Shown: positions 16,206 through 30,849, numbered from the stretch's first letter. The stretch: 64,000 nucleotides of DNA from Dirofilaria immitis (GCA_024305405.1 JAKNDB010000079.1:1298001-1362000); one strand, 5' to 3'. The notes: generated by a model not told the origin, from the letters alone. Numbers and translations: made by a program.

Positions 16206-18571
16206 TGAAAATTTATCGATGTATTAGATTTCTAGAAAAAATCAATAACTACAAGGAAAATAATTAATTACATTTTTCAAAATTCACTGATAAATTCATT
16301 CATATTCAACCCTAAATTTCGATCATGCTCTAAAATAAGATAGCATGTATCGGGAACAAAATTTTCGTTGCTGATCTTATCAATAAAGGAGACTTATTAA
16401 TCTATTGAGTTGCAGAAATATCAGAAATTATTAAAAAAATAATTAATTATATTTTTTTCATATAATAATATCATAAATTATGATATTATATAATACATAC
16501 TTGATAGAATGCAAAACTTTTCAATAATTTTCGTAATTAAAATAGGAAAAGAAATTCTTTTACTATTTTCAAAACTTGAAAATCAATTAATTTAATAATT
16601 TTACCAAACAATTTATTGATTGTCCAGGGGTTTTTATTTAATTATTCTTTTTGATAAGCATTATTGAATTAAAATTATATTTTTATTTAATATAATAATA
16701 TTTTATAAGTTTCAAAATATTCTATTTCAATTCTTTCATTTTAATTAATTATTATTATTTAAAAGTAATAATAAACTCTTGTATCTTACATAATTTTTGC
16801 TTAACATTTGCTGATAACAAAAATAATTCAGTGTATCAATCAATAAATGATAAATGATAAAACGAAAAAATAAATACTTGTAACAGTTTCTTCAGTATTT
16901 GATCTTGCAAATTTTATTAGCATTGGAATAAATAATATAAATTACTGTAAAAGTTTTTATAAAAATTTTAATTGACGATATTACTAGAATTAAACTTAAT
17001 TAATTTTTAAGAAAATTTTTTCATTAGAATTTAAATACTAAAATTATTCGAATTATTCTTTTCATTTTTTAAGTACCGATTATAAGTTTAGGAAACTGAA
17101 AATTTAAATCGTTGATTTTGATAGTTTATGATAATTACTATTAATATCGCAGATTAAATTTATCAATTATAGTAAAATTCATATAATTCCATCATTCATC
17201 CTAATATAATATATCAGTTATTATTTTTGAAAATGGAAGTAATTTGATTTTTGCGGCACTTTTAAAATATTTTTAATTTAAAAATGACAATATGAAATTA
17301 TTGGTTTCAAAATATTTCCAAATTATGATTATAGCATATTTTCAAATTTCAATATCGTTAAATAGCAGATACTGCGAATAATTTTGGTCAATTTTATTTT
17401 TCGGATTTTTTGAAAAATTCAAATCTAATTTTGAAATATAATGAAATATGATTTTATTTGATTCAAAAGATCTGAGAAGAAAAAGGGAAAAATAACAAAT
17501 AAAGCAATTTTCGAATACCATTTTTGATTCAAGCAATTTCTCGATCACCAGATTATTAATTCGATAATTTTTAAGAAGATAAATTTCAATTTTACTTCCT
17601 ATATGGTATTAATTGCTGATTATTAATCGATGATATCTATCTTATATTCTCAATTATAAGGAATTATTTAGATATATAATCATAAATATTAATAGTAAAT
17701 TTAATTAATAATATTAGTAATTTCTTTTTAATTTTTAATGATCGAAATTTTAATTAACAATAAAAATGCTTAATTTGCTTAATGCTTTATTCCAATAAAT
17801 CGATAATTAATTATAATTTTTCTATAAGATATAACGAATAATTAATTTCTAATATTCATTTTTATTAAATATTTTACATAAATTTTCTTTTCTTTTTTCC
17901 TTGAAAGTATGCTTAAATTAGAAATTTCAAATTAGACTTTCTATTTATTTATAAATTATCAAAATAAAAAATTGAAGAGAAATTGGGTGATAATAATGAT
18001 AATTTGTTTATAAATTCTAAATTTGCCTATTCTTTTATTTATATTATTTTATTTATCAATTTTTTTATCACTCAAAATAATAAATAAGTTTATTTTTCCA
18101 TATCTACCATTGTTTTTATATCGTAATCAATTACTGGAATAGTTTGCATATTCGAGAAATTAATCAATAAATAATTATCATTCATGAATTATTGATATCT
18201 GTAGAAAACATTAAATATTATTTCATTCATTTGTCCTCATTTTTCAAATCATTTTATCATTTTTTTATTTATTATTTTAACAAATTTTTTTATTTCTTTA
18301 AATAAGAAATAAATTAATGGAAATAAATTTAATGAAATAATATGATAATTTAAAGGAGCATAAATCATTGATATGAAATTTGAAATGTAATAAATTTTAA
18401 ATCGAAAAAGATTAAAATATTAAAAAAAAATTTTTTTGCTTTCTTTTTTGAAGAACAAACGAAAAATTTGTTTTATTAATTCTTATTTCATCTAAATCTA
18501 ATATTAATTTGTTTATTTTTGAAAAATTAAATTTTGCGTATTCCATTCATAAACGCTGATGTTATCATTTT

Positions 18572-18650
18572 GATATGACATTTTAAAATTCCACATGACA
18601 TTTTATAAATTTCACATGACATTTGCAACTTCACATGACATGTTATCATT
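18572..18650. repeat. Short tandem repeat, about 21-bp unit, four copies
   Basis: Copies of a unit containing ACATGACATTTT occur at 18572 (diverged), 18593, 18614 and 18633. Spacing is 21, 21 and 19 bp. The small minus-strand frame across it is repeat-derived. Confidence 0.7.
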
Positions 18651-19080
18651 ATCATTTGCTTGCATTTTGCTTCCCATAAACACACACATACATACACACT
18701 ATTTATTATCAAATGATTTTAAATAGATAATTAATAAAAGTTGGAAGGAAGAAAAAAGAAACGTAAACAAAAAAAATAAAAAAATTTTTTTAAATAATAA
18801 TCGGGAATCAAATAAATTATCATTTTCCTCTTACATTATCAATCAATAATTTATATTTGAAAAATGCAAAAAAAAACGCTTGTTTACATTTAGTTTAACA
18901 TTTGATAAGTGAAGGCAATTTTGGTAGAAGAAAAAAGATGATCTTTGTTCTTTGATAAATGAGTATAATTAATTTGTATAAATGTAAGTTAACAATTCGC
19001 CACACGCAGCGTTTTCATTTTTAAAAGCATTTTTAAAAAAACGATAAAATAAATATTTTTTTGTTAAATTCATTTCGATT

Positions 19081-19245
19081 AAAAATATTGCATATTATAA
19101 TGAAATTAATTAATTAATTAATCAATTATTTCGATTCATATTATCAGTGATAATTAATTCCTAAAAATATTGCCTATTACAATGAAATTAATTAATCAAT
19201 TATTTCTATTTGTATTATCAATGATTTAATATATATATATATATA
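19081..19245. repeat. Diverged tandem duplication, about 82 bp
   Basis: The segment beginning AAAAATATTGCATATTATAA at 19081 is repeated at about 19163 with a few changes. Both copies run through an AATTAATTAATCAATTATTTC block. A partial third copy (ATTTCTATTTGTATTATTATTG) is visible near 19300. Confidence 0.65.
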
Positions 19246-20562
19246 TATGCGTATAATAGTAATGATTATTTATATACTGAAATAAAATTTAATATAATAA
19301 TTATTTCTATTTGTATTATTATTGGTGATTGATTTAATAGATATGATAATAGCTAAAATTTAAAATTTAAGTATATCAAGTTCCGCTAATTAATAATCAT
19401 TAAGATATATCGAATTTCAGTAATTAATAATTAAAATAATGTAGTATTCGCTTTTTAACTAATTATTGATAGAATCAATTAATCATATACATATATATAT
19501 ATATAATCTAAATCATTTGGAAATGAATTAAACCATTACTTAATGATTATTATAAATTAATTTTGAATATTATTTCAGTGTAAAAAAATCGAATAATTTT
19601 CTACTATAATAATATGCTAACTAATTTTTATATACAAATGAACTTACTATATTGAATTTAATTTAATTCATTTCTGATGAAATATAAATAAAAATTTTAA
19701 ACAAATTCTTTCTAATAATTTTTATTCATATACCTATCATTTTTTTACATACTAAAATTTGAATTAAAATTGTTTTAATATGTGAATTGAAATATATCAA
19801 TATGTAATAATAAAATTTACTATCAGCTTTAATTAATTGTAAAAGATAATTATAATGATAAGCTTTAATTTATAGTTATAAATAATCGTAAAATATGATC
19901 ATAGCGATAAGTAGGCACGGCTAAGACGTCGATAAACATGAATAATTGATGCAAAAAACATGCTCAGGATTATCTCGAGATCAAAATCAACTGATATGAT
20001 TATATGCAATTGAACAATTGCTAAGTGATATAACTGATATGATAAAAAAATTCCTAAATTTTGATGTACATTCTCTAAATTTTTAAATTTCTAATTATAT
20101 ATTATAACAATTTCAAATCAAACATTCTGCTTTAAAAGATATAATGATAGAAAAAATTTTTAAAAATTTAACAATAAATGAACGATTGAAGTTGATGAAA
20201 TGATAAAAATAAAAGTGAAATTTAAGAGGCAAGTTTAAGGTGATTGAGACCGCCTGCTGTTAAAGTTTCCATTCTTTTTTTTCCTCCTCTCATCTTCCTT
20301 CTTTTTCCAACCTATCATTTCTTTATCATAAATTATCTTTCTCATAAAATAAATTCTTATTTACCTAATATATTTTGTACAAAATGTCTATTCAATATCA
20401 ATAAATATAGAGCATTTATTTGTTCATGCATATGCTCACATCTATAGATTATCAAACTAATTGTGATTAGCTAAAATAACAAAAATTCTAATTTTAAATT
20501 GATAGCTATTGTTAATTTCAAATTTAACAATAGTAATAATAATGATAACACTTATTCGAGAA

Positions 20563-20711
20563 ATAAATATGCACAATTCAATAATGCAAATATTTATTGG
20601 ATAAATAAAAATACACAATTCGGATTATTACCAATTTTATTAGACAAATAAACATATATAAACACATTTGAAAATAATGATGTTTGCCGAACGATATGAA
20701 CATACAATTTG

Positions 20712-20752
<41 letters not shown>

Positions 20753-20850
20753 TGATGAATAAATAAGCACACACAATTTGACAATAATAATATTTGCTGA
20801 ACAAATAAGCACACACAATTTAACAATAATAATATTTGCTAAACAAATAA
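20563..20850. repeat. Minisatellite of 43-47 bp with an internal AAT expansion
   Basis: About six diverged copies of a unit containing CACACAATTTGACAATAATA and TTTGCTGAACAAATAAG start near 20563, 20606, 20648, 20695, 20759 and 20802. One copy contains a pure (AAT)n run at about 20711-20750, so a microsatellite has grown inside a minisatellite unit. The minus-strand frames across this region are repeat artefacts. Confidence 0.7.
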
Positions 20851-22320
20851 CTAATCAGTTATAGCTGTTATTATATATTCAAATTCTTTCACTTTTTAAT
20901 GAAATAAGATGAATAATTTTCAATTGAGAAGAATAGCAAAAGGCAATTATTTTCCCTTTGATTGCTTATTTTATTTTATCAATGCTATTTAATAATTATC
21001 ATTTTTCTAATTGAAATTTGATAAAATTTTTTTTTTAAATTACCAATAAAAATATTATATTATTTACTATTTTATTGTTAGTGAAAAAAGAAAAAAATAT
21101 AAAATTAATTGTAAAATTTTAAATTGCTATATTAAAAACGGTAAATTATTATTATTATTAGTAAAAAAAAAGTCTTTAATAGATTAACATTCGGAAAAAA
21201 TTGTAAACAATAAAATTTACCATATATTTCTGCGATATTTTATAATTAAATTTTTTTTACCTTTCCTGCCTTCATTATATAGTTAAAAATTTAATAAATT
21301 CTTCTTTCCTTTCTCGTTTCCTTTTTCTCGGCATTTCAAATTTTTAAATTCATTTAAACCATATCCTTGATATATCGATTTATATATATATATTATTTTT
21401 ATATGCCATTGAGATAAGCAAATTTTCATCAATTCTATTTAAACTTTGTTCCGCTATAAATGGGTACTTGAAATTTATATTTATTCAAAAGTTCATCTTT
21501 TATACATCTATCGATATATTATTACCTTTATATGCTTGTCGAGATAAGCAAAATATGGAATAGACACCGATAAAATCATATATCATCAAATTGATTGCCA
21601 ATTCAATGACCTTTTGTATGATGGTCATCAATCGGTCATTGCGCAGAATGTGGTCATTGAAGGATAATGATAAAATGACTATAATCCATTTGGTATAAAT
21701 TGCAATAATGAAATGAATGATAACAACTAACAATATTTGATTTATCAATATCAATTACAACTTCATCGTCCTCGATTACTATAGCTATCTCATAACAATT
21801 ACACAAGAGTAGATACAGAAGTGTCATGCATCGATTGATTTTTAAATATTTCTAGGCGGGACATTATCGGAAATTGTCATCACACAAAATGCCTTCATCA
21901 CAACTGATACACCTGTAAATTATCCATTATCAATTATAATTTTAGATCACTCAGATAGATAAATTTATACTTCCTCGTTTAGATCAAAAATCAGATCAAT
22001 CTTTAGCTGAATGATTTCAGGTCAATTGATTATTCATAGAGCTATTATTACATCAGGTCATCGTCCTGTCACCATCATCACTGTCATCGTCATCATCATC
22101 ATCATCATCTTTGCTGCTATATCTTTCTATCTTTTCCTCTCTATTTTTACTTAGCTATCTCCATTTTTTCTTCATCTATCTTGCGTCCACATCTCTATCT
22201 GTATGACAGATATTTGCAATCCCTTTCATCTCTTCGTCTACCCTCTCCATTCGTTACTAATACTTTTTCCATCAATTGTCTAGTATTTCGTGCATTCCGG
22301 CGGCCGGATATTCCATTCTA

Positions 22321-22336
22321 GCACTTAGCTAAGTGC
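22321..22336. repeat. 16-bp perfect palindrome GCACTTAGCTAAGTGC
   Basis: An exact palindrome with no spacer, just after a GC-containing stretch (CGGCGGCCGG at about 22300) that is unusual for this desert. It could be a binding site for a dimeric factor, but nothing else supports that. Confidence 0.7.
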
Positions 22337-22680
22337 GTTTATGAATTTATTTGAATATTATGACGTAAATTACGTGAACTAATATATAAATTCAAATAAA
22401 ATGTTTAGTTAAATAAGCTTAGTTGACGTGATATTTCGTCATACGTTTTTTGATAAAATGAAAATAAACAAATGGACGGATATATAAATAGTTGAAATTT
22501 AATATGAAATTTATTTTAGAATGTTTGTAATTTGAAGATTTTTTTCTTCCATTTGATTATTTCATTTTTTTCTTTTTCTTTTATTTATTAAAAATTTTTA
22601 ATTTATACTAATATATTTAATAATTATAATAATATTCGAATTATTTGTTTTTGATATGTTAACGATTTTATTTATGTACG

Positions 22681-22845
22681 ATGAATTAGATGATATTAAT
22701 TTAATCATTTATCAATTATGGATCGATTAGATTTTGTGAAATAAAGTAATAAATTGAGATATGAATTAGATGATATTAATTTAATCATTTATCAATTATG
22801 GATCGATTAGATTTTGTGAAATAAAGTAATAAATTGAGATATGAA
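22681..22845. repeat. Exact 80-bp tandem duplication
   Basis: Positions 22681-22760 and 22761-22840 are identical, followed by five bases of a third copy. The perfect identity means a recent event or an assembly duplication. There is no coding content. Confidence 0.95.
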
Positions 22846-23395
22846 GGATTAATCGTTGTCTGTGATAAAATCATAAATTACAATAATTATCTTTGATAAG
22901 AATAGAGATAAGATAATAGTAGAATCATTTTTTTAGAATTTTAATATATGCTAATATTTATAAATTATAATATTGAAAATTTATGAATTATCAAATGAAT
23001 CAAATATATGCATAATTTTAAATAATTATAATATTTGACTTTTTGATAATATAAAAATGCGTGTTTTAAATAATTCGATGAATCATTGCTATATTAATTA
23101 AATTTCACTCGTCTTACTCTTTTTTCCCAAGTTTTTTTTTTTTTATTAAGTTCTTTTTTAATTGAATTGATGACTTTTCAATTTTAATTTTTTTCTTCTT
23201 CCTTTCTTTTTTCTTTTTCTTTCTCATTCTTTATCCAGTCTATTCATCTTTTTTCACCTTTTTTTTCCCAATAAATATATTTATTTCGAATTGCTTGCTC
23301 GCTCGTATATCCATCATCTATTTGATTTACTTCATAATATATGAAAGGTGCAATACGGTTTCATGATGATATAAGTGCTATTTAAGGCTTAACTA

Positions 23396-23450
23396 ACTCT
23401 CTCCCTCTCCCTCTCTTTCCTCTCTCTCTCTCCCTCTCTCTCTCTCTCTC
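23396..23450. repeat. CT-rich microsatellite
   Basis: A polypyrimidine run of CT and CCCT units, immediately left of the three 91-bp repeats and the long ATT tract. Confidence 0.9.
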
Positions 23451-23451
23451 T

Positions 23452-23690
23452 TGAGGTCCGCACTTTTACCTTTTCAATTGGTGTACACATTTACATATCC
23501 CTTTCATTTTATAATATAAAATTTTAAGTAACATAAGTCTCCTGAGGCCGTATTTTTACCTCTTCCATTGGTGTACACATTTGCATATCCTTTTGATAAT
23601 ATAAATTTTGGTTAATTAAGTCCCTTCATGTCCATATTTTATCTTATTTACACTATTTACATAATAATATAAATTTTGAAAATAAATATA
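23452..23690. repeat. Three diverged copies of a 91-bp repeat
   Basis: Copies start at about 23452, 23543 and 23628. They share GAGG-CCG, TTTTTACCT, CATTGGTGTACACATTT and ATAATATAAATTTT segments. The third copy is the most diverged and abuts the long ATT tract. Confidence 0.75.
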
Positions 23691-23809
23691 AAATGAAAAT
23701 TAAAGCTAGATTCTTTTTTTCTTTATTATTTACAATTATTTTTTTATTATTGCTATTTTTATCATTTATTATTACTGCTGATATTACTATTTATTACTAT
23801 AATTATCAC

Positions 23810-25184
<1,375 letters not shown>

Positions 25185-25259
25185 GTTAAAATAATAGTTT
25201 AGTTTATTTTAGATTGATTCACCTCTGGAATGCTAATTAGAAAATGGGCTAAAAACAAA

Positions 25260-25295
25260 ATATACTATCTTCAGTGATCACTGAAGATAGTATAT
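25260..25295. repeat. 36-bp perfect palindrome
   Basis: The 18-bp arms 25260-25277 and 25278-25295 are exact reverse complements with no spacer (centre CAGTGATCACTG). It lies 75 bp right of the ATT tract. It could extrude a cruciform. Confidence 0.9.
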
Positions 25296-25578
25296 GAGAC
25301 TATTAAAAAGAGAGGGATAATCTGATAGGAATTTTTTCTGAAGCTTTAAAAAAATGAATCTATGCTATTAATTGAATATATCGAGGATTATGTATATGTG
25401 TATGAACAGGTAAATATATATACATTAGTTATCAGTTTAATAAAGCCGAAGAGGAAGTATATTTCCGTGTTTACATTTTAACTAACATATATTGAATGAT
25501 AATATATTTGAATTCCCAGAGTATATCTCCTCCGATAATGTCCATCGCTTTCCTTGGTCAATCATAATTTTTACTCTC

Positions 25579-25579
<1 letters not shown>

Positions 25580-25612
<33 letters not shown>
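25580..25612. repeat. CT dinucleotide repeat
   Basis: A run of CT units flanked by T-rich sequence, in a non-coding stretch. Confidence 0.9.
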
Positions 25613-26164
25613 TTTCCCTCCATTTTCTTTTTTTTCAGATAATGCTTAATTTAAAAAAAAAATTTTTTTTTCTGAAGAATTAATGTTGTCAGTAAATTCT
25701 ATAGAGATATATGAATAGGGCCTTAACGAGAATAGAAGAAAAGCTCTTTATTGTATGAGAATAAAAGAAAAAAAAAAGATAAGATCTTCATGATAGAAGT
25801 GATAAAATGTTTGCATAAAACTATAAAATGAGATTAAATGATGATGAAATTAATTGATTATCATTGATTATCGAGGTCAATCTTTTATTGAAACAATTTA
25901 TGGATTAGAATGAGAAAGAAAAAGAGTGAATGAAATAAAGGAAAATTTTATTATAATTCTATTAAAATTTTTTATTTGTATCATAAATTCATTTAGCCTT
26001 TTCTCACTCATAATTTTTTCAAATTATTATAAAATTTTTGATGTATTATAAATTCTTTCTATTTAGTTTTTGCCTTCTCTTTTGATCTTTAAAATCTTTT
26101 CAAATAAAAAATTATCCAAAATTAATTGACTTTATCATTTCTTATCATTTAATATAATACTATC

Positions 26165-26430
26165 ACTTATCAATAATAATAATAAATAGTAATGGTAATA
26201 ATAAATAACAAATAATAATAATAATAAATAACAGTAATAATAACAATAATAATAGTGATAATAAATAATAATGATAATAATAATAATAACAATAACAATA
26301 ATAATAATAATCATAATAATAATAATAATAATAGTGATAATAATAATAATGATAATGATAATGATGATAATTAATAACAATAACAAGAATAATAATAATA
26401 AATAACAGTATTAATAATAATTAATAATGA
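26165..26430. repeat. Imperfect AAT-type microsatellite
   Basis: A run of AAT units with AAC, GAT and AGT variants. The hydrophobic minus-strand frame across it is an artefact. Confidence 0.85.
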
Positions 26431-26442
26431 CATTAGAAATTT

Positions 26443-26474
26443 GTAATGTATGTATGTATGTATGGTATGTATGC

Positions 26475-26507
<33 letters not shown>

Positions 26508-26540
26508 TGTATGTATGTATGTATGTATGTATGTATGTAT
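26443..26540. repeat. (TATG)n tetranucleotide repeat
   Basis: A nearly pure TATG array of about 80 bp with a short irregular left end. The MYVC-type frame over it is repeat-derived. Confidence 0.95.
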
Positions 26541-26689
26541 TCAGCACTATATCCTATTTGCTTTATTATTATGTTTATAGTATGTATGGATGTATATATA
26601 ACATATATGTTATATTATCATGCATATAATAATATATTGGCCAAATTATGCATAAGATATAATCATCGTTACATAATGAGAATAAATGT

Positions 26690-27000
26690 TAGAGCGGTAT
26701 ATTAGCATTTGTCTCATTGTGCTACAACAAAGTTTAATAGAACGGAAGGAAGGAAGGAAGGAACGGTTGGCATTCCTCCTAGGAATGAAATAGTAAGAGA
26801 ACAGCAGCTTAGGAGAAGAAGAAAAGAAGAAGCAATTTTCAGTATCTCTCGGATAGTGCGAATACTCTCGCAATCCTCTCTGCTCCTGCACTGCGTCGAA
26901 TTGCGTTGCGCTGCGTGTTGGATTCGTGCCAATAACTTTCACACTTCATATACTTTTCATTCTCGTCCTCTTTTTCTCGTCTTCGCTTTCTTCCGAGATA
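26690..27000. other. Unexplained compositional island
   Basis: About 300 bp with far more G and C than the surrounding desert, containing a GAAG/GGAA run, a CATTCCT-CCT-AGGAATG hairpin and a GCGTTGCGCTGCGTG segment. Overlapping frames of 72-99 codons exist on both strands, none with a recognisable domain, so a protein cannot be supported. It sits between a TATG array and a CATA/CA array. Confidence 0.35.
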
Positions 27001-27014
27001 TACATTAGTAGTTA

Positions 27015-27136
27015 CATACACATATAGATATATATTCAGGTTTATAGAGAGACATGCACACATACACATATCCACCACATACATATGCATATATATATAT
27101 ACACATACATATACACGCACATATACATACATACAT

Positions 27137-27175
<39 letters not shown>

Positions 27176-27342
27176 CATAGATGTACAAAGAACACGAGTG
27201 ATGCATATGTGAACATCTAAATGTATTACGCTACTCACTGAATTTGATTTTAGTCAGTTTATAACAGCTATGTGTGTTGTGTATATATATATATGTGTGT
27301 GTATGTGTGTGTGTGTGTGCGTGTGTGTGTGTGTTGTGTACA

Positions 27343-27373
<31 letters not shown>

Positions 27374-27375
27374 GT
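27015..27375. repeat. Composite CATA, CA, TG and TA microsatellites
   Basis: CATA and CA units at about 27055-27176, then TG units at about 27296-27352 and a TA run at about 27353-27373. The CA and TG blocks are on the same strand and could pair as an imperfect inverted repeat. Confidence 0.9.
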
Positions 27376-27686
27376 TTGTTAGACAGATGAAGGCGTGATA
27401 GGCGGAAAAGCGGGCAGAGGAATGAGGGAAGAGAGAGGGCGGGAAGCGGGGAAGAAATTGTTAGGGATGAGTTTAAAACAACAGTTGAATGATTTAGTGC
27501 CGGAAGTGTTATATGATAACCGGATTTATTGCCGGAAGCTTGAAGTTAACAAGAGTGATATGATTGATCGAGGTGATGAATAATAGAGATGAATTTGATT
27601 AATTATTCTGCTTATTTTAAAATTTTATTGAATATAAAATTGGAAATGTTATAAGTTAATTAGTCAGTTAATCATTTTAATACAAA

Positions 27687-27687
27687 A

Positions 27688-27735
<48 letters not shown>
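27687..27735. repeat. (ATT)n microsatellite
   Basis: A short pure ATT run followed by decayed ATT, ATC and ACC units up to about 27800. Confidence 0.9.
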
Positions 27736-27736
<1 letters not shown>

Positions 27737-29054
27737 GTTATCATTATTATTACCATCATTATCGTTATCATTATTATTACCATTTATTATTATTATTATA
27801 TCAATGGTAAATTTTCGAGTAAATTATTGACAATAATTACAATAAATCATTCCTTGCTCGCTCATTTTATATATAAAATTTAATTACGCAACTTTGTAAA
27901 GTTGCATAATTAAATTAAACAGCATGAAATTTACCTATTTGACATAACTATATTTGTAAACTATTGTTTAAATTATTTTTTTATTTTTCTTGTGTCTTTT
28001 TGTACCATTTCATTTTCTATTAAATTTCAAAAAGTATTATCGAATCTGATTTCTTTTTTCTTCATCTTCTACTTTTTCTTCTTCGTTTCACCCCTCCCTC
28101 AATTTCCACTCAGTTTGGAATTTTTGAAATATTCGTTCTTCGATGAAAAATGAATGATTTGTTGCGGCGCATTGTTAGTTCGATAAAGGCAGTTTTTTTC
28201 TGCTCATAAAAATTTAAGAAAAGTGCAAGAATTTTTGAAAAATTACTATGTTTATTTCAAAAAGTTACGTAAAAAAAACACCGGTAATTAAGATTTTTTT
28301 CCCTTTCTTCATAGCGTTTTTATCTTATTTGAAATCTTTTTCAATGTGGTCTTTATTTTCGCGTCCTTTTTTTCTCTCTTTTTTTTATGTATCAAATTTG
28401 GTATTGTTGAAAATGAAATGATATGAAACGATTGGAATTTGAGCGTATTAAATTGTAATTCTTTTAAACCTTTATTTAATTTTATGATAGATAATTTGAA
28501 CAACCAAAATTTAGTCCTTTAAATTAAATTATCAATTAACAATGCGTAATTTAAAAGTTGTTCATTTTGAAATTTTCTAATAATAAATAAATTGATAATC
28601 ACACTTTGTTGATTTCGAAATCCTTTAATATATTATAAGATTAGAATTTAGAATTTAAGATTTTTTTTTGAAATAATTCTTAATTGATTTATGATTTATA
28701 TATTCGAAATATTACAATACTATTCTATAATTATTGTTTTGAGCTGTTCAGAGACTATCATTTAATTTATAATTTCATGAAATGCTATAGTAAATACGTT
28801 TTTTTAAGCAATAGAAAATTAAAGGGTAAAGTGAAACTATTATTACATCCTTGTGATTATGGCCTGAAAACGTCGGATATCGTTGAAAAGTATTGAAATT
28901 TCATCTCCATCACTTCTTTTTGCTATTCTTTTTCTGCCTCCTCTATATTCTTGTAATTCATTACAATTATTTATTAATATTTTCATTTTTGTGATTAATA
29001 TTTGTATTATTTATTGCCTAATTTTACAATTGATTTCAATTTTATAATAAAAAT

Positions 29055-29192
29055 TTTTACTCTGCTATTATGATGTATTGATTAATGATATGATATAAAA
29101 TTATTCTAAGCAATAACTTTTGCAGTTATAAGCCATTTTTCTGTTCCAGAACAAGTTACCGATTGTACCGATTGAGAAATTGATTATATATA

Positions 29193-29243
<51 letters not shown>

Positions 29244-29305
29244 ATGATATGATATATATATATCATATCATTAATCAGTGCATCATAATGGCGGAATAAA
29301 AATGT
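29055..29305. repeat. Imperfect inverted repeat around an (AT)n core
   Basis: The left arm near 29055-29097 (containing ATTATGATGTATTGATTAAT) is matched in reverse complement by the right arm near 29258-29305 (ATTAATCAGTGCATCATAAT). A pure AT run at about 29177-29240 lies between them. The whole could fold into a long hairpin. Confidence 0.65.
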
Positions 29306-29318
29306 TATTGCTGCAAAA

Positions 29319-29483
29319 GTTAAGAATATTTAATAATTACACAATTATAAAAGAAAATTCATTTTTCTTTTTCATTTTTCTGCTAATACTAGGAAATTAC
29401 TAGAAATAGTAAATGCTTAAGAAGTAATCATTTTTTTCTTTTATAATTGTGTAATTATTTTTGAAATATCAAGTATTCTTAAC
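29319..29483. mobile_element. MITE-like element with long terminal inverted repeats
   Basis: The ends read GTTAAGAATA and TATTCTTAAC. Inside them, AATTACACAATTATAAAAGA at about 29334 is matched by its reverse complement at about 29436-29455. Total length is about 165 bp with no coding capacity, as expected for a small non-autonomous DNA element or a simple hairpin repeat. A target-site duplication is not clear. Confidence 0.5.
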
Positions 29484-29634
29484 TAAAACAATGAAAAAAT
29501 AAAGACGATGCAAAGCGTGCATTATTATCAATTATGATAATTTATGTTATTAAATACATATCTTTGCTTTGAATAATACTAAAAATATACTATCAATGAA
29601 TGAATGAATCATTCATTGTTCGAATGTTTTGTAT

Positions 29635-29635
29635 A

Positions 29636-29668
<33 letters not shown>
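29635..29668. repeat. (ATT)n microsatellite
   Basis: A short ATT array. A second imperfect one follows at about 29730-29765. Confidence 0.85.
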
Positions 29669-30849
29669 GCATATATATATTAACTGCATATGAATTGGTC
29701 ATATTTCTTTCTCATTGGTATGATGATTGCTGTTATTATTATTATTGTTGTGGTCATTATTATAAAATAATGCGTATTTATCTAATATCATTAAATTCAG
29801 AAGTGAAAATATAACTAGATATTAAGAAGAAAAGAAAGAAAGAAAAGATAGAAGATGAATTATATAGATTAAGATATTTAAATATATGCATGAAAAAGCT
29901 ATAAATTAATATTTATGTCTTTAAATTAGATTTTCATGATTATTACATTGGATGTTATTATAATGAATAAAAGGAAAGAATTTGGATGAATGAGTTATTC
30001 AATGAGATAAATGTAATATTCTTAGTAATAATTTATATTATTATTAATAATAATTATACTGAAGAAATAGATCCAAAAAATATGAAATTTTTAACGATAT
30101 CTTTTATTGCCTTCTTATTCCATTATACTTTGGATGTAAAAATTATAAATCACTAATTAATTTTAACAAAAATGTGTATTAACAACTTGATATTCCTGAT
30201 ATGATCACCTAGATTATATGATATTATCATGAAAACAGTACACATTATGTATCACTTAGCAGTAGCCTATTTAAAGAAATAGCTCGCATAGAACACGTTG
30301 ATTATATTACGGTTTATATTTTCATTAATGATTTGTAATTATTAATAGAAATATTTGTTCTTGATAATAGTATGTATATATTCGTACTTGATTTCATAAA
30401 ATAAACTGTTGATTATATTACGGAAAAGAAAGCGATATATTAAAATTGAGAAAATATGATAATAAAAATAATATTTATTTAATTTTTTATATTTATTAAT
30501 TATTAAAATATAAAAATATGAATGAAAAAAAATTATTCATAAGGTATTTCTTTTTGAATACTTTATGATTACGTTAATCTTTTAATTTGGCTGCTTTTAT
30601 TTTGTCTTTTCTCTTTTTTTTTGTTGTTGTTAATTTTCATGAATAGATTTCCCGATCGTAATAATTTGTCGACGATTTCATTTAAATTTCGATTTTATTA
30701 CTACTGATGATAGTTGAATTTAATAGGCCATGTTTTCTTTTTTTTTACGCCATATTTAATAGGCATTATCATTATCGTCATCATTATTATCATTACCATC
30801 GTCATATTATTCATGTATCGGCATAATATGCATGCATGTATGTGTGTAT

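Noticed and set aside
26427..27238. Frames with repeated MYVC or CVCV residues
   Set aside because: They are translations of TATG and CA microsatellites.
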